A stretch of 64,000 nt of DNA, taken from the NCBI RefSeq assembly GCF_021648885.1, contig NZ_JAKJHZ010000001.1:62001-126000 (forward strand), given 5' to 3'. Below the pieces are notes generated by a model that did no database searches, was not told the DNA's origin, and saw only the letters and a program-made list of their open reading frames with translations. Positions 24,780 through 33,568 of the stretch are shown in pieces. This DNA comes from Nocardioides potassii. Lineage in GTDB: Bacteria > Actinomycetota > Actinomycetes > Propionibacteriales > Nocardioidaceae. Position numbers and translations under genes: made by a program. Each line of letters begins with the position of its first letter. Within the stretch, counting starts at the first letter, position 1.

Positions 24780-25811
24780 ATGGCATCGGGGGACAGGAAG
24801 AAGCCGGCGCGTGCGCGCGTCGTCCTGACGGACATCAGCTCACGGGCGTGGGAGCACCCCGCCGACAAGGGCGCGCTCGTCGCGCTGCGCAAGCTCAAGG
24901 GCTTCGACGTCCTGCTCAAGACGATGTCGGGGGTGTTCCGCGAGCGCGCGTGGCGGCTGACGCTGCTCGGCTCGGCGGTTCGCGTCGACGAGCGGCAGTT
25001 CGCCCGGCTGCACCGGCTCCTGGCCGAGGTCGGCCAGAGCCTCGACGCGACCGTGCTGCCCGAGATGTACGTCCAGGCCGACCCGACGCTCGGCGCCCAG
25101 ACGGTCGGCATGGACAAGCCGGTCATCGTGCTGTCGTCCGGCCTCGTGCACCACCTCGACGACGACGAGCTGCGCTTCGTCATCGGCCACGAGCTCGGGC
25201 ACGCCATCAGCGGCCATGCGGTCTACCGCACGCTGCTGTTGCGACTCCTCGGCCTCGGGGGTCTGCTCAACGCCGTGCCCGGCGGCGCGCTCGGCATCCG
25301 GATGGTGACCGTCGGGCTGCTCGAGTGGTCGCGCAAGGCCGAGCTGTCGGCCGACCGTGCCGGTCTCCTCGCCAGCCAGGACCCGACCGCCGCGCTGCGC
25401 ACCCACATGAAGCTCGCCAGCGGCGGCACCCTCGACGAGCTCGACGTGACGTCGTTCCTCGCGCAGGGGGCTGAGTACGACGAGGGCGGCGACGTGCGCG
25501 AGTCGCTCATCAAGCTGTCGCTGCTGCAGCAGCAGACCCACCCGTTCGCCGTGGTCCGGGCCACCGAGCTGCGCCGGTGGATCGACTCCGGTGCCTACAC
25601 CGCGATCCTCGGCGGCGCCTACCCGCGCCGCGAGGGTGACGACGACGCCTCGGTCAGCGAGGCCGCGCAGGAGGCCGCAGCCAGCTACGCCGTTGCCTTC
25701 GAGCGGACCCAGGACACGCTCGGCCGGCTCGTCCACGACCTCGCCGGCTGGATGGGCACGGCGAGCACCTGGCTCAACGACCGCTTCCGCCGCGGCAACG
25801 AGAGCGCCTGA
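24780..25811 (+). CDS. M48-family metalloprotease
   Basis: A 343-residue zinc protease. The HExxH site is FVIGHELGHAISGH near residue 139, and the third ligand Glu is in WSRKAELSADRAG near 184. There is no signal peptide; a hydrophobic stretch after the active site (LLLRLLGLGGLLNAV) may touch the membrane. Relatives act in protein quality control. The C-terminal 80 residues are acidic then helical. CAGGAT ends six bases before the ATG, and no ribosome site is seen. It is divergent from the deoxysugar operon and convergent with an MFS gene 4 bases away. Confidence 0.88.
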   Translation: MASGDRKKPARARVVLTDISSRAWEHPADKGALVALRKLKGFDVLLKTMSGVFRERAWRLTLLGSAVRVDERQFARLHRLLAEVGQSLDATVLPEMYVQADPTLGAQTVGMDKPVIVLSSGLVHHLDDDELRFVIGHELGHAISGHAVYRTLLLRLLGLGGLLNAVPGGALGIRMVTVGLLEWSRKAELSADRAGLLASQDPTAALRTHMKLASGGTLDELDVTSFLAQGAEYDEGGDVRESLIKLSLLQQQTHPFAVVRATELRRWIDSGAYTAILGGAYPRREGDDDASVSEAAQEAAASYAVAFERTQDTLGRLVHDLAGWMGTASTWLNDRFRRGNESA

Positions 25812-25815
25812 CGGT

Positions 25816-27135
25816 TCAGTCCCGACCGGTCCGGGCCTGCGGAGCCGGCTCGCCCGTCGCGGGGTCGGCGGTGGGGACCTGCTCGTCGGGCACCCCGTTG
25901 ACCGCCGGGCTGACCAGCCGCTCGACGACGAGGGCGAGCACGGCGATCAGCGCGCAGCCCGCGACGAGCACCGCGACGTAGGCCGTCGCCCACCCGCGGT
26001 CGAGCACGAACCCGGCGAACAGTGGCCCGCCGATCGCTCCCGCCTGGAAGGCGCCCGCGTTGACCGCGTTGTAACGCCCGCGGAGGTGGTCGGGCGCCAT
26101 GTCGTTGGTGATGGCGGGGATGGTCGGCTGCATCATCGTCTCGCCGAGGGCGAACAGGGCCATGAAGGTCAGCACGCCGACGGCGGCGAACCGGTCCGGG
26201 ACCAGCCCCGTCGCGCCGAGCACGACGTAGGACAGCGCCCAGATCGCGCACATCACCAGCATGACGCGCGTGCGGCGGTGACCGGCGATGCGACGCAGCA
26301 CGAGGAACTGCAGCAGCACGATCACGGCGGTGTTGATCGCGAAGGCGACCCCGATGACCCCCGTCGAGACGTCACCGACCTGGCGCGCGAAGGCCGGGAA
26401 CCCCGCCTCCAGCTGGCCGTAGCCGAGGAAGACCGCGATGAAGGTCAGGCCCGTCATCCCGATCACTGCCGGGGTGCGCAGGATGGCGAGGTAGGACCCG
26501 CTCGTCGCGTCGTCGTCCTCGGGTGCCGCGTGCTGGCCGGTGACGTGGCGCAGGGGGCCGAGCAGCAGCGCGATCGGGACCAGCATGCTGGCGGCGTCGG
26601 CGAGGAAGATCACCGTGAAGGTGTGCGGCTGCGACACGTCGGCGTAGAGGCCACCGATGATGCCGCCGACCCCGATGCCGAGGTTGACCAGCGCGAAGTT
26701 GATGCCGAAGTACTGCTGGCGCTGCTCGCCGGTGGTGACCGCGGCGATGAGCGCGTTGAACGCCGGCCACGACATCCCGAAGTTGATGCCGAGGAACGCC
26801 ATCGCCACCACCGCGACGACGGGCGTGGTCGCGAAGGCCAGCACGGCGCACCCGACCAGCTGGCACGTGGTCGAGGCGAGGAGCACCCGCCGCGCCCCGA
26901 GGCGGTCGGTGAGGGCGCCGCCCGGTCCCGTGACCAGCAGCGCGACGACAGCGATGAATGCCATCAGGGTGCCGGCGAGGTCGAGGGAGAACCCGCGGAC
27001 CTCGTGGAGGTAGATCACCGTGAAGGGCAGGGTCAGCCCGCGCCCGAGCGTCTGGACCGCGACCGTCGAGAGCAGCCAGCGTCCTTCGGGCGCCAGCTGG
27101 GCCCAGAACTGCCGCAGGGTCACCGATGAGCTCAC
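25816..27135 (-). CDS. MFS multidrug-efflux-type transporter
   Basis: A 439-residue protein with about twelve membrane helices and the MFS motif A in GGALTDRLGARRVLL near residue 67. The pattern is that of proton-driven drug or metabolite exporters, but the substrate is not readable. I begin at the GTG reading VSSSVTLRQFW; longer versions would add a non-hydrophobic Arg-rich stretch. A long charged C-terminal tail follows the last helix. Its start is divergent from the PAS gene, and its 3' end meets the M48 protease gene. Confidence 0.88.
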   Translation of the reverse strand: MSSSVTLRQFWAQLAPEGRWLLSTVAVQTLGRGLTLPFTVIYLHEVRGFSLDLAGTLMAFIAVVALLVTGPGGALTDRLGARRVLLASTTCQLVGCAVLAFATTPVVAVVAMAFLGINFGMSWPAFNALIAAVTTGEQRQQYFGINFALVNLGIGVGGIIGGLYADVSQPHTFTVIFLADAASMLVPIALLLGPLRHVTGQHAAPEDDDATSGSYLAILRTPAVIGMTGLTFIAVFLGYGQLEAGFPAFARQVGDVSTGVIGVAFAINTAVIVLLQFLVLRRIAGHRRTRVMLVMCAIWALSYVVLGATGLVPDRFAAVGVLTFMALFALGETMMQPTIPAITNDMAPDHLRGRYNAVNAGAFQAGAIGGPLFAGFVLDRGWATAYVAVLVAGCALIAVLALVVERLVSPAVNGVPDEQVPTADPATGEPAPQARTGRD

Positions 27136-27217
27136 CGGACGATTCTGTCGCCGGGCACCGACAGTCCGCACGCGGGTTTCGGACCTCACCGGTGGCGTAC
27201 GACTTCGGTCGGACTCC

Positions 27218-27244
27218 TCAACCCGGGGCTGTCGGGGCCGATAA
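27218..27244 (+). promoter_or_regulatory. Sigma-28 (FliA-type) promoter
   Basis: TCAA at 27218-27221, a 15-base spacer, then GCCGATAA at 27237-27244. This matches the flagellar sigma-28 pattern TAAA-N15-GCCGATAA in spacing and in the complete -10 element. It lies about 47 bases before the start of the PAS gene, the first of two chemotaxis-type genes, which is where such a promoter would be expected. Confidence 0.8.
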
Positions 27245-27290
27245 CCCCGTCGACCGGGGCACGGAGCCCGGCGCAGCTGGAGGTGCACAC

Positions 27291-27854
27291 GTGACAACGA
27301 CAACGGAGACCCCGCTCCTGCGAGGGGTCCGCCCCACCGGGGTGGAGCGGTCGTTCGGTCGTGACGAGGTCATCGTCACCAAGACCGACCTCAAGGGCCG
27401 GATCACCTACGCCAACGACGTGTTCTGCCGCGTCTCGGCGATGGCCGAGACCGACCTGCTCGGCCAACCGCACAGCATCATCCGGCACCCGGAGATGCCG
27501 AAGGCGGTCTTCAAGCTGCTGTGGGACACCCTCGGCAGCAAGCAGGAGCTGTTCGCGTACGTCGTGAACCTCGCCGGCGACGGCGCCCACTACTGGGTCC
27601 TCGCCCACGTCACCCCGAGCCTCGGGCCGGCCGGCAACCTGGTCGGCTACCACTCCAACCGCCGGCTGCCGGACCCGCGAGCGATCCGCGAGGTCGAGCC
27701 GATCTATCGCCGCCTGGTGGCGGAGGAGAGCCGGCACTCGCGCTCCACCGACGCCGCCCGGGCCGGCGAGGCGCTGTTGCACGACCTGCTCTCCGAGCGC
27801 GGCACCTCCTACGACGAGTTCGTGTGGTCGCTGGCGAACGGGGTGGCGGCATGA
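27291..27854 (+). CDS. PAS-domain protein, Aer-type
   Basis: A 187-residue protein that is essentially one PAS domain (about residues 25-130). The blocks [30 protein letters not shown] and [12 protein letters not shown] closely follow the FAD-binding PAS domain of the aerotaxis receptor Aer. Unlike Aer it lacks membrane helices and a signalling domain; these are replaced by a short helical C-terminus. GGAGG precedes the GTG start. Its stop overlaps the ATG of a soluble chemoreceptor, so the two very probably work as one split energy or oxygen sensor under a sigma-28-type promoter. Confidence 0.88.
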   Translation: MTTTTETPLLRGVRPTGVERSFGRDEVIVTKTDLKGRITYANDVFCRVSAMAETDLLGQPHSIIRHPEMPKAVFKLLWDTLGSKQELFAYVVNLAGDGAHYWVLAHVTPSLGPAGNLVGYHSNRRLPDPRAIREVEPIYRRLVAEESRHSRSTDAARAGEALLHDLLSERGTSYDEFVWSLANGVAA

Positions 27855-28825
27855 GCAGGCTGCGCGGTGTCGGCCGCGCGCCGGTCGTCGACGAGGCAGA
27901 GGTCTACCGCGCGGTCGTCCAGCAGTGGCTCGCCACCTGCCGCGACGCCGCCTCGGGTGACTTCGAGGCGCGGGCGATGGCCGTGCCGGGGAGCGAGGGG
28001 ATGGAGGACGTCGCCGAGCTGCGAGCGGCCCTCAACCTGCTGCTCGACCGGACCGACGCCTACGTCCGTGAGTCGGCCGCCTCGCTGGAGGCGGCCAGCG
28101 AGGGACGCTTCCACCGCACCTTCCTGACCAGCGGCATGAGCGGCTCGTTCCGCAGCGGTGCCACGACCATCAACGGGGCGAGCGCGCAGATGGCCGCCTC
28201 CCAGCGGGAGATCGACCTCGCCGAGGGCGCTCGGCAGGAGCTGGCCAACCGCCTCGAGGACACCGTCATGTCGGTGTCGGAGCAGGTGGCCGCTGCCGCC
28301 ACCGAGCTCAGCGCGACGGCCGCCGGGCTCTCCGACGCCGCCCACCACGCCGTCGGTCAGGCCGACCTTGCGAGCACCACCGGCGAGAGCCTGGACGGTG
28401 CCGCCCAGGAGATCCAGGACGTGGTCCGCGTGATCTCCCAGATCGCCGCCCAGACCCAGCTGCTCGCGCTCAACGCCACGATCGAGGCGGCTCGCGCCGG
28501 CGAGGCGGGTCGCGGGTTCGCCGTGGTCGCCAGCGAGGTCAAGACGCTCGCCGACACCACCGCGAAGTCCACCGAGCGCATCGTGGGCCAGGTCCAGTCG
28601 ATGCAGCAGGTGGTGACCTCCAGTACCGCGGCGATGACCAGCGTGGAGGGCACCGTGCGCGAGATGTCCCCCATGGTCGACGCCGTGCGGACGGCGGTGG
28701 ACGGACAGTTCCGTGGCGCCGTCGAGGGCCTCGACGCCCCGGCCCAGGGCCTGGCGCAGATGGCCGAGCTGCTGCGCGAGGAGGTCGTGTCGTTCCTCGG
28801 GGTCATGCGGAGTGGCGCCGCCTGA
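27851..28825 (+). CDS. Soluble methyl-accepting chemotaxis protein
   Basis: A 324-residue chemoreceptor without membrane helices. Residues 1-100 are helical and may include a HAMP-like part; from about 130 on is the coiled-coil signalling hairpin with the conserved tip around [21 protein letters not shown] near residue 205, where CheA and CheW bind. Its length is short for a receptor because sensing is probably done by the PAS protein encoded just before it (ATGA overlap). A strong hairpin terminator follows about 70 bases after the stop. Confidence 0.9.
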   Translation: MSRLRGVGRAPVVDEAEVYRAVVQQWLATCRDAASGDFEARAMAVPGSEGMEDVAELRAALNLLLDRTDAYVRESAASLEAASEGRFHRTFLTSGMSGSFRSGATTINGASAQMAASQREIDLAEGARQELANRLEDTVMSVSEQVAAAATELSATAAGLSDAAHHAVGQADLASTTGESLDGAAQEIQDVVRVISQIAAQTQLLALNATIEAARAGEAGRGFAVVASEVKTLADTTAKSTERIVGQVQSMQQVVTSSTAAMTSVEGTVREMSPMVDAVRTAVDGQFRGAVEGLDAPAQGLAQMAELLREEVVSFLGVMRSGAA

Positions 28826-28892
28826 GGCCACCTCCTCGAAGGGCGAGCACCGGTTCCCCTCGGTCCGCGCCCGGACGTGGCCCCAGACACAG

Positions 28893-28924
28893 CAGGCCCC
28901 GGACACCGAGGTGTCCGGGGCCTG
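28893..28924. terminator. Bidirectional hairpin terminator
   Basis: A perfect 14-bp stem (CAGGCCCCGGACAC with its complement) around a four-base loop, lying between the convergent chemoreceptor gene and a small membrane-protein gene. No long U run is present, as is common in high-G+C actinobacteria. Confidence 0.88.
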
Positions 28925-28936
28925 GAGTCTGAGGTG

Positions 28937-29083
28937 TCAGAACACCCGTCGGCGGGTGCCGCCGATCGGCACGAGGTTGAGCACGAGGCCCACGACGATG
29001 AGGATCAGGCCGATCGTGACCAGGATCTTCGCCGATGCGACGAGCAGGCCGATGATGAGCAGGATCAGTCCGAGGACAACCAT
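28937..29083 (-). CDS. 48-residue two-helix membrane protein (DUF6131-like)
   Basis: A short ORF of 48 residues with two hydrophobic helices (MVVLGLILLIIGLLV and TIGLILIVVGLVL) and a basic GGTRRRVF end. AGGAGG lies eight bases before the ATG, so translation is very likely. The pattern matches the tiny DUF6131-type membrane proteins common in actinobacteria, often upregulated in stress; no biochemical role is known to me. It is convergent with the chemoreceptor gene across a strong terminator. Confidence 0.75.
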   Translation of the reverse strand: MVVLGLILLIIGLLVASAKILVTIGLILIVVGLVLNLVPIGGTRRRVF

Positions 29084-29253
29084 GTGTTTCGCCTCCTAGT
29101 GAAGCGCCCAGGTGTGGGCGGCGCCTGCACTCTGCCGCGTGCCGGGGCGTTTGGAAAGCCGACGACCCTCCCTGCGGGTGAATTTTGTCCACAGTTTGTC
29201 CATGGTCAGACACAAGTCGGACCCGGGGTCGGACCAATCGGGCCGGAGAGCCC

Positions 29254-30123
29254 TCACGAGGCGTCGAGTGCCCGGATCGCCTCGTGGATGGAGAGCGTGC
29301 GGCGCGCGGACTCCACGTGCAGGTTCTCCACCATCCGGCCGCGGTAGGTCACCACTCCCGACCCCCTCCCGTCCTCGAAGGCCGCGATGAGCCCGCGGGC
29401 GTCCTCGACGGCCTCCTCGCTCGGCGCGAAGGTCGTGTTCGCGCCCTCGACCTGGCCGGGGTGGATGAGGGTCTTGCCGTCGAAGCCCATCTGCCGTCCT
29501 TGCTCGCACTCCGCGAGGAAGCCCTCGGCGTCCTTCACGTCGTTGTAGACGCCGTCGATGACCGCGATCCCCGCGGCGCGGCCGGCGAGCAGGGCTGTGT
29601 GCAGGCTGGGCAGGAGGGGAGCGCGACCCGGGACGTGCTCGGCGTACAGCTCCTTGACCAGGTCGTTGGTACCGAGGACGAAGGCGCCGAGCCGCTCGGA
29701 GGACCTGGCGATCGCGAGGGCGTCGAGGACGGCCACGGGGGTCTCCACCATCGCCCAGAGCCGGGTGTGGTCGGGCGCACCGGCCGCCTCGAGCAGGTCG
29801 ACGAGCCGGGCCACCTGCTCGGGGCTCTCGACCTTGGGCACGACGACCGCGGCCGGTCCGGCCTGTGCCGCCGCGGTGATGTCGGCCTCGTGCCACTCGG
29901 TGCCGATGCCGTTGACGCGGATGGTGACCGTACGACGACCGTAGTCGCCGCTGGCGGCCGCGGCGGCCGCGGCCTCGCGCGCGGCGGGCTTCGCGTCGGG
30001 TGCGACCGAGTCCTCGAGGTCGAGGATCAGCGCGTCGCAGGGGATGGCCTCGGCCTTCTCCAGCGCCCGCTCGTTGGAGCCGGGCATGTAGAGCACGGAG
30101 CGGAGCGGAGTGAAGTCACTCAT
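29254..30123 (-). CDS. HpcH/HpaI (CitE-like) lyase or malyl-CoA thioesterase
   Basis: A 289-residue TIM-barrel enzyme of the CitE family. The blocks LRSVLYMPGSN, LILDLEDSVAP, MVETPVAVLDA and GKTLIHPGQV are present, with Glu and Asp that bind Mg2+ and the CoA ester. Relatives cleave citramalyl-CoA or beta-methylmalyl-CoA, or hydrolyse (3S)-malyl-CoA. It lies one base downstream of a longer malyl-CoA-lyase-type paralog, so the pair probably acts on the same C4/C5 CoA esters. The exact substrate is uncertain. Confidence 0.85.
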   Translation of the reverse strand: MSDFTPLRSVLYMPGSNERALEKAEAIPCDALILDLEDSVAPDAKPAAREAAAAAAASGDYGRRTVTIRVNGIGTEWHEADITAAAQAGPAAVVVPKVESPEQVARLVDLLEAAGAPDHTRLWAMVETPVAVLDALAIARSSERLGAFVLGTNDLVKELYAEHVPGRAPLLPSLHTALLAGRAAGIAVIDGVYNDVKDAEGFLAECEQGRQMGFDGKTLIHPGQVEGANTTFAPSEEAVEDARGLIAAFEDGRGSGVVTYRGRMVENLHVESARRTLSIHEAIRALDAS

Positions 30124-30124
30124 C

Positions 30125-31237
30125 TCAGGCCTCCGTGCCGCTGTGCTGGTCGGGGATGGCGTCGTACTGCTTCTTGAGCTCGGGGTCGATGGCGGCCAGC
30201 TCGTCGGCGAGGGCGACCATCACCTGGCACTGCTTCACCGACGCGTCGTCCTCCATCTTGCCGTCGATCATCACCGCGCCCGTGCCGTCGCCCATCGCGG
30301 CGATGACCCGTCGCGCGTGTGCGACGTCCTCGACGCTGGGGGAGAAGACCTTGTTCGCGATCGCGATCTGGGCCGGGTGCAGCGACCAGGCGCCGACGCA
30401 GCCGAGCAGGAACGCGTTGCGGAACTGGTCCTCGCAGGCGACGGTGTCCTTGATGTCCCCGAACGGCCCGTAGTAGGGGTAGATCCCGTGCATCGCGCAC
30501 GCGTCGACCATCCGGGCGATCGTGTAGTGCCACAGGTCCTGCTGGTACGTCGTGCGCGGACCGTCGTACTGCGGGACGCCGAGGTCGTCGCGCTCGGGGT
30601 CCTGACGCACGAGGTAGCCGGGATGGCCGCCACCGACGCGGGTGGTCTTCATCCGCCGGTCGGCGGCGAGGTCCGCCGGGCCGAGCGAGAGGCCCTGCAT
30701 GCGCGGGCTGGCCGCGCAGATCTCCTCGATGTTGGCCACGCCACGCGCCGTCTCGAGGATCGCGTGCACGAGGATCGGCCGGTCGAGGCCGGCCTTGGCC
30801 TCGAGCTGGGCGAGCAGGCGGTCGACGTAGTGGATGTCCTCGGCGCCCTGCACCTTCGGCACCATGACCACGTCGAGCTTGTCGCCGATCTCGGTCACGA
30901 GGGTGACGAGGTCGTCGAGGCCCCACGGGCTGTCCAGGGAGTTGACGCGGGTCCAGAGCTGGGTCGGTCCGACTGTGCCGCCGAGATTGGCGGTGGCCCT
31001 GCCGATGTCGACCAGGCCCTGGCGTGACTTCTCCTTGTTCTCCGCCTTGACCGCGTCCTCGAGGTTGCCGAGGAGGACGTCGACGGTGCCGACCATGTCC
31101 GGCACCTTGGCCGCCATCTTCTCGTTGCCCGGGTCGAAGAAGTGGATCGCGCGGCTCGGCCTGGCCGGGATCTCGCGCAGCGGTGCGGGCGCCCCGACGG
31201 CCAGCGGGGCGAAGAAGTCCTTGGCGGTACGCGTCAT
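30125..31237 (-). CDS. Malyl-CoA / beta-methylmalyl-CoA lyase-type protein
   Basis: A 370-residue HpcH/HpaI-family enzyme, longer than CitE because of insertions in the barrel. Visible blocks are IHFFDPGNEKM near residue 31, LGNLEDAVKAENK, ILVHAILETARGVANIEEI and WSLHPAQIAIAN. Members make or break malyl-CoA from acetyl-CoA and glyoxylate, steps of the ethylmalonyl-CoA pathway and related routes. The stop is one base from the start of the shorter paralog. No other gene of such a pathway is nearby, so the metabolic role is open. Confidence 0.85.
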   Translation of the reverse strand: MTRTAKDFFAPLAVGAPAPLREIPARPSRAIHFFDPGNEKMAAKVPDMVGTVDVLLGNLEDAVKAENKEKSRQGLVDIGRATANLGGTVGPTQLWTRVNSLDSPWGLDDLVTLVTEIGDKLDVVMVPKVQGAEDIHYVDRLLAQLEAKAGLDRPILVHAILETARGVANIEEICAASPRMQGLSLGPADLAADRRMKTTRVGGGHPGYLVRQDPERDDLGVPQYDGPRTTYQQDLWHYTIARMVDACAMHGIYPYYGPFGDIKDTVACEDQFRNAFLLGCVGAWSLHPAQIAIANKVFSPSVEDVAHARRVIAAMGDGTGAVMIDGKMEDDASVKQCQVMVALADELAAIDPELKKQYDAIPDQHSGTEA

Positions 31238-31291
31238 GCGCGCAAACTACCGTCGGGCGGGCGGCTGTCGATATGACGGATCTCTCGCGGA

Positions 31292-31870
31292 TCAGGAGCG
31301 GCGCTGCCACCAGCGGCGCTTCGCCGGCTCGGCCGCCTCGGCTGCTGCACGGGCCGCACGCTGCGCCTCGATCCGGGCCGTACGACGCTCGCGCCAGGCG
31401 GCGACCTCGTCGTCGACGTCGCGCTGCCGGGTGATCACTGGCGGGCCGGACGGTCCCGTCGGTGGCGTGTAGATCGCCTTGCGGACGCGGGCGTTGAAGT
31501 CCTCGACCTCGCGTCGTACCTCCGACTCGACGTTGATCCGGTCGAGCCGCTCGTCGAGCTCGGCGTCCTCCTTCCGCAGGGCGAGGGCGGGCGGGAGGAT
31601 CGCGATGTTCTCGCGCTCGACGAGCTTCTTGATCCACCAGTCGGGGTCGTGCTCCACGCCGAGGTCCTCGATCGGCTTGCCGTAGCCGGCGAGGTCGTCG
31701 AAGTCGCCGCGCTCCATCGCGATCCGGATCTGCTGGTCGACCCAGCTCGCCTGGTGCTGGATGCGCGCGGCGGCCGCCGACCGGCCGGTGCGCTCGTCAC
31801 GCTCGACCTCGCGGCGCACGGACTCGGCGTCCGCGGTGGTGAACTCGTCGTCCCGGCCTGTGTCCGGCAT
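31292..31870 (-). CDS. DUF1992 (DnaJ-C28-like) protein
   Basis: A 192-residue soluble protein with the DUF1992 core at about residues 25-110. The core includes WVDQQIRIAMERGDFDDL, LAGYGKPI and the DPDWWIKKLVERENI segment. The function of this domain in bacteria is not established to my knowledge; the eukaryotic relative is a J-protein, but no J domain is present here. The C-terminus is basic and Ala/Arg-rich. It is divergent from the MalQ gene. Confidence 0.9.
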   Translation of the reverse strand: MPDTGRDDEFTTADAESVRREVERDERTGRSAAAARIQHQASWVDQQIRIAMERGDFDDLAGYGKPIEDLGVEHDPDWWIKKLVERENIAILPPALALRKEDAELDERLDRINVESEVRREVEDFNARVRKAIYTPPTGPSGPPVITRQRDVDDEVAAWRERRTARIEAQRAARAAAEAAEPAKRRWWQRRS

Positions 31871-31938
31871 GCGTCCACTGTACGAGCCCGCCCGTCGGGA
31901 CCTGCTGGGTGAGGCTGGACGCGTGACACGCTGGCGGC

Positions 31939-33168
31939 ATGGTCACCACAGGCATCTCGGACCGGGTCGCCGGCGTCCAGCTGCATGTCACCTCGCTGCC
32001 CGGCGGCCGTCTCGGCGAGCCGGCGCGCGACTTCGTGCGCTGGCTGGCCGATGCCGGTCAGTCGGTGTGGCAGGTGCTGCCCGTCGCGGTCCCGGACGCC
32101 CACGGATCGCCGTACGCCTCGCCGTCCGCGTTCGCGGCGTGGCCCGGGCTGCTGGAGGACCCGGACGCGCCGGTCGAGGACGACGAGGTGGCCGCCTTCG
32201 CCGAGGAGCACGGGTACTGGGCCGGGTCGTGGGCGGCCCACGGCGGCGACCTCGCCGACCAGGTGCGCTTCGAGCGGGAGTGGCGGGCGCTCCGGACGTT
32301 CGCCGCGGACCACGGGGTGCAGGTGATGGGGGACGTGCCGATCTACGTCTCCGCGGGGAGCGCCGACGCGGTCGCCTGGCCGCAGTACTTCAGGGACGAC
32401 GCCGTCGCCGGCGTCCCGCCGGACGCCTTCACCGAGACCGGTCAGCTGTGGGGCAACCCGCTCTACGACTGGGACGCGCTGGCCACCGACGGCTACCGCT
32501 GGTGGGTCGAGCGCCTCCGCCGCAGCCTCTCCCTCTACGACCTGGTCCGCATCGACCACTTCCGGGGCTTCGCCGCGTTCTGGGCCGTTCCCGCCGGCCA
32601 CGCGACGGCCGAGCACGGACGGTGGGAGCGGGGGCCCGGTCGAGCGGTGTTCGACGCCGCGACCGCGGAGCTCGGTCCGATGCCTGTCGTCGCGGAGGAC
32701 CTGGGCGTCATCGACGCCCCGGTCGAGCGGCTCCGCGACGCGCTGGGCTTCCCCGGGATGGCCGTCCTGCAGTTCGCCTTCGACCCGGACGGTGACGACC
32801 GGCGCCACGAGCCGGAGAACCTCCGTCGCGACCAGGTCGTCTACACCGGCACGCACGACAACGACACCGTCGTCGGGTGGTGGGCGACGCTGCCCGCCCG
32901 GCGTCGACGCGAGGCGCAGCGGGCGTGGCGGGCGGCCGGCATCGAGGAGGCCGACCCGGCGTGGGCGATGGTGAGGCTGGCGCACTCCACGCCGTGCCGG
33001 CTCGCGATGGTCCAGGCGCAGGACGTGCTCTCTCTCGGCTCCGAGGCGCGGATGAACACGCCCGGCACGGCCGCCACGTGGTCGTGGCAGCTGGAGCCCG
33101 GGATGCTGACCGACGGGCTCGCCGCTCGTCTCCGCGAGGCGACGAAGGAGACCGACCGCCTGCGCTGA
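31939..33168 (+). CDS. malQ: 4-alpha-glucanotransferase, compact form
   Basis: A 409-residue GH77 enzyme that transfers glucan segments between alpha-1,4-linked chains. Diagnostic blocks are GSPYASPSAFA near residue 55, VMGDVPIYV near 129, GQLWGNPLYDW near 168, RIDHFRGF near 205 (with the nucleophile Asp), AEDLG near 253 and TGTHDNDT near 303. It is about 80-100 residues shorter than typical bacterial MalQ, mostly before the VPIYV block. CACGCT ends six bases before the ATG with no ribosome site, consistent with leaderless translation. Confidence 0.9.
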   Translation: MVTTGISDRVAGVQLHVTSLPGGRLGEPARDFVRWLADAGQSVWQVLPVAVPDAHGSPYASPSAFAAWPGLLEDPDAPVEDDEVAAFAEEHGYWAGSWAAHGGDLADQVRFEREWRALRTFAADHGVQVMGDVPIYVSAGSADAVAWPQYFRDDAVAGVPPDAFTETGQLWGNPLYDWDALATDGYRWWVERLRRSLSLYDLVRIDHFRGFAAFWAVPAGHATAEHGRWERGPGRAVFDAATAELGPMPVVAEDLGVIDAPVERLRDALGFPGMAVLQFAFDPDGDDRRHEPENLRRDQVVYTGTHDNDTVVGWWATLPARRRREAQRAWRAAGIEEADPAWAMVRLAHSTPCRLAMVQAQDVLSLGSEARMNTPGTAATWSWQLEPGMLTDGLAARLREATKETDRLR

Positions 33169-33236
33169 CGGGTTTCGGGGTCCGACCGGGGGTGACCCGG
33201 ATGGTGCGGCACGGCCGTGCGGCGCATGCTGGAGGC

Positions 33237-33488
33237 ATGGAGAAGATCCGCACCGCCCTCGCCCGCCAGGGCCTCGTCCGCTCGACCGACCGCGCGATCA
33301 TCGGCGGTGTCTGCGCCGGCGTCGGTCGCCGGCTCGGCCTCAGCCCGTGGGTGACCCGGCTGCTGTTCCTGGTGACGCTCGTCGTGGTCCCCGGCAGCCA
33401 GGTCCTGGTCTACCCGCTGCTGTGGTTCGTGATGCCGTCCGAGGACAGCACCGTGACCGCCACCCACGCGCCGTACGGCGCCCGCTGA
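33237..33488 (+). CDS. PspC-domain small membrane protein
   Basis: An 83-residue protein with the PspC pattern: RAIIGGVCAGVGRRLGLSPWVTRLLF followed by a hydrophobic segment ending YPLLWFVMPSE (split here for length). PspC proteins sit in the membrane and often belong to envelope stress responses. CATGCT ends six bases before the ATG; GGAGGC overlaps the place of a ribosome site but is too close. It stands alone after malQ. Confidence 0.88.
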   Translation: MEKIRTALARQGLVRSTDRAIIGGVCAGVGRRLGLSPWVTRLLFLVTLVVVPGSQVLVYPLLWFVMPSEDSTVTATHAPYGAR

Positions 33489-33503
33489 CGCTGGTGCCGC
33501 CCC

Positions 33504-33551
33504 GGACGTCATACGTCCGGGACGAGCGGTGGCCCCGTCCGTATGACGTCC
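33504..33551. terminator. Long inverted repeat between convergent genes
   Basis: Twelve-base arms, 33504-33515 and 33540-33551, read GACGTCATACG and its complement, around a 24-base loop with partial internal pairing. It lies between the convergent PspC and MFS genes and probably ends both transcripts. The ACGTCAT core could also be a regulator site. Confidence 0.6.
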
Positions 33552-33568
33552 CGGTGGGTCCGTGCCGA

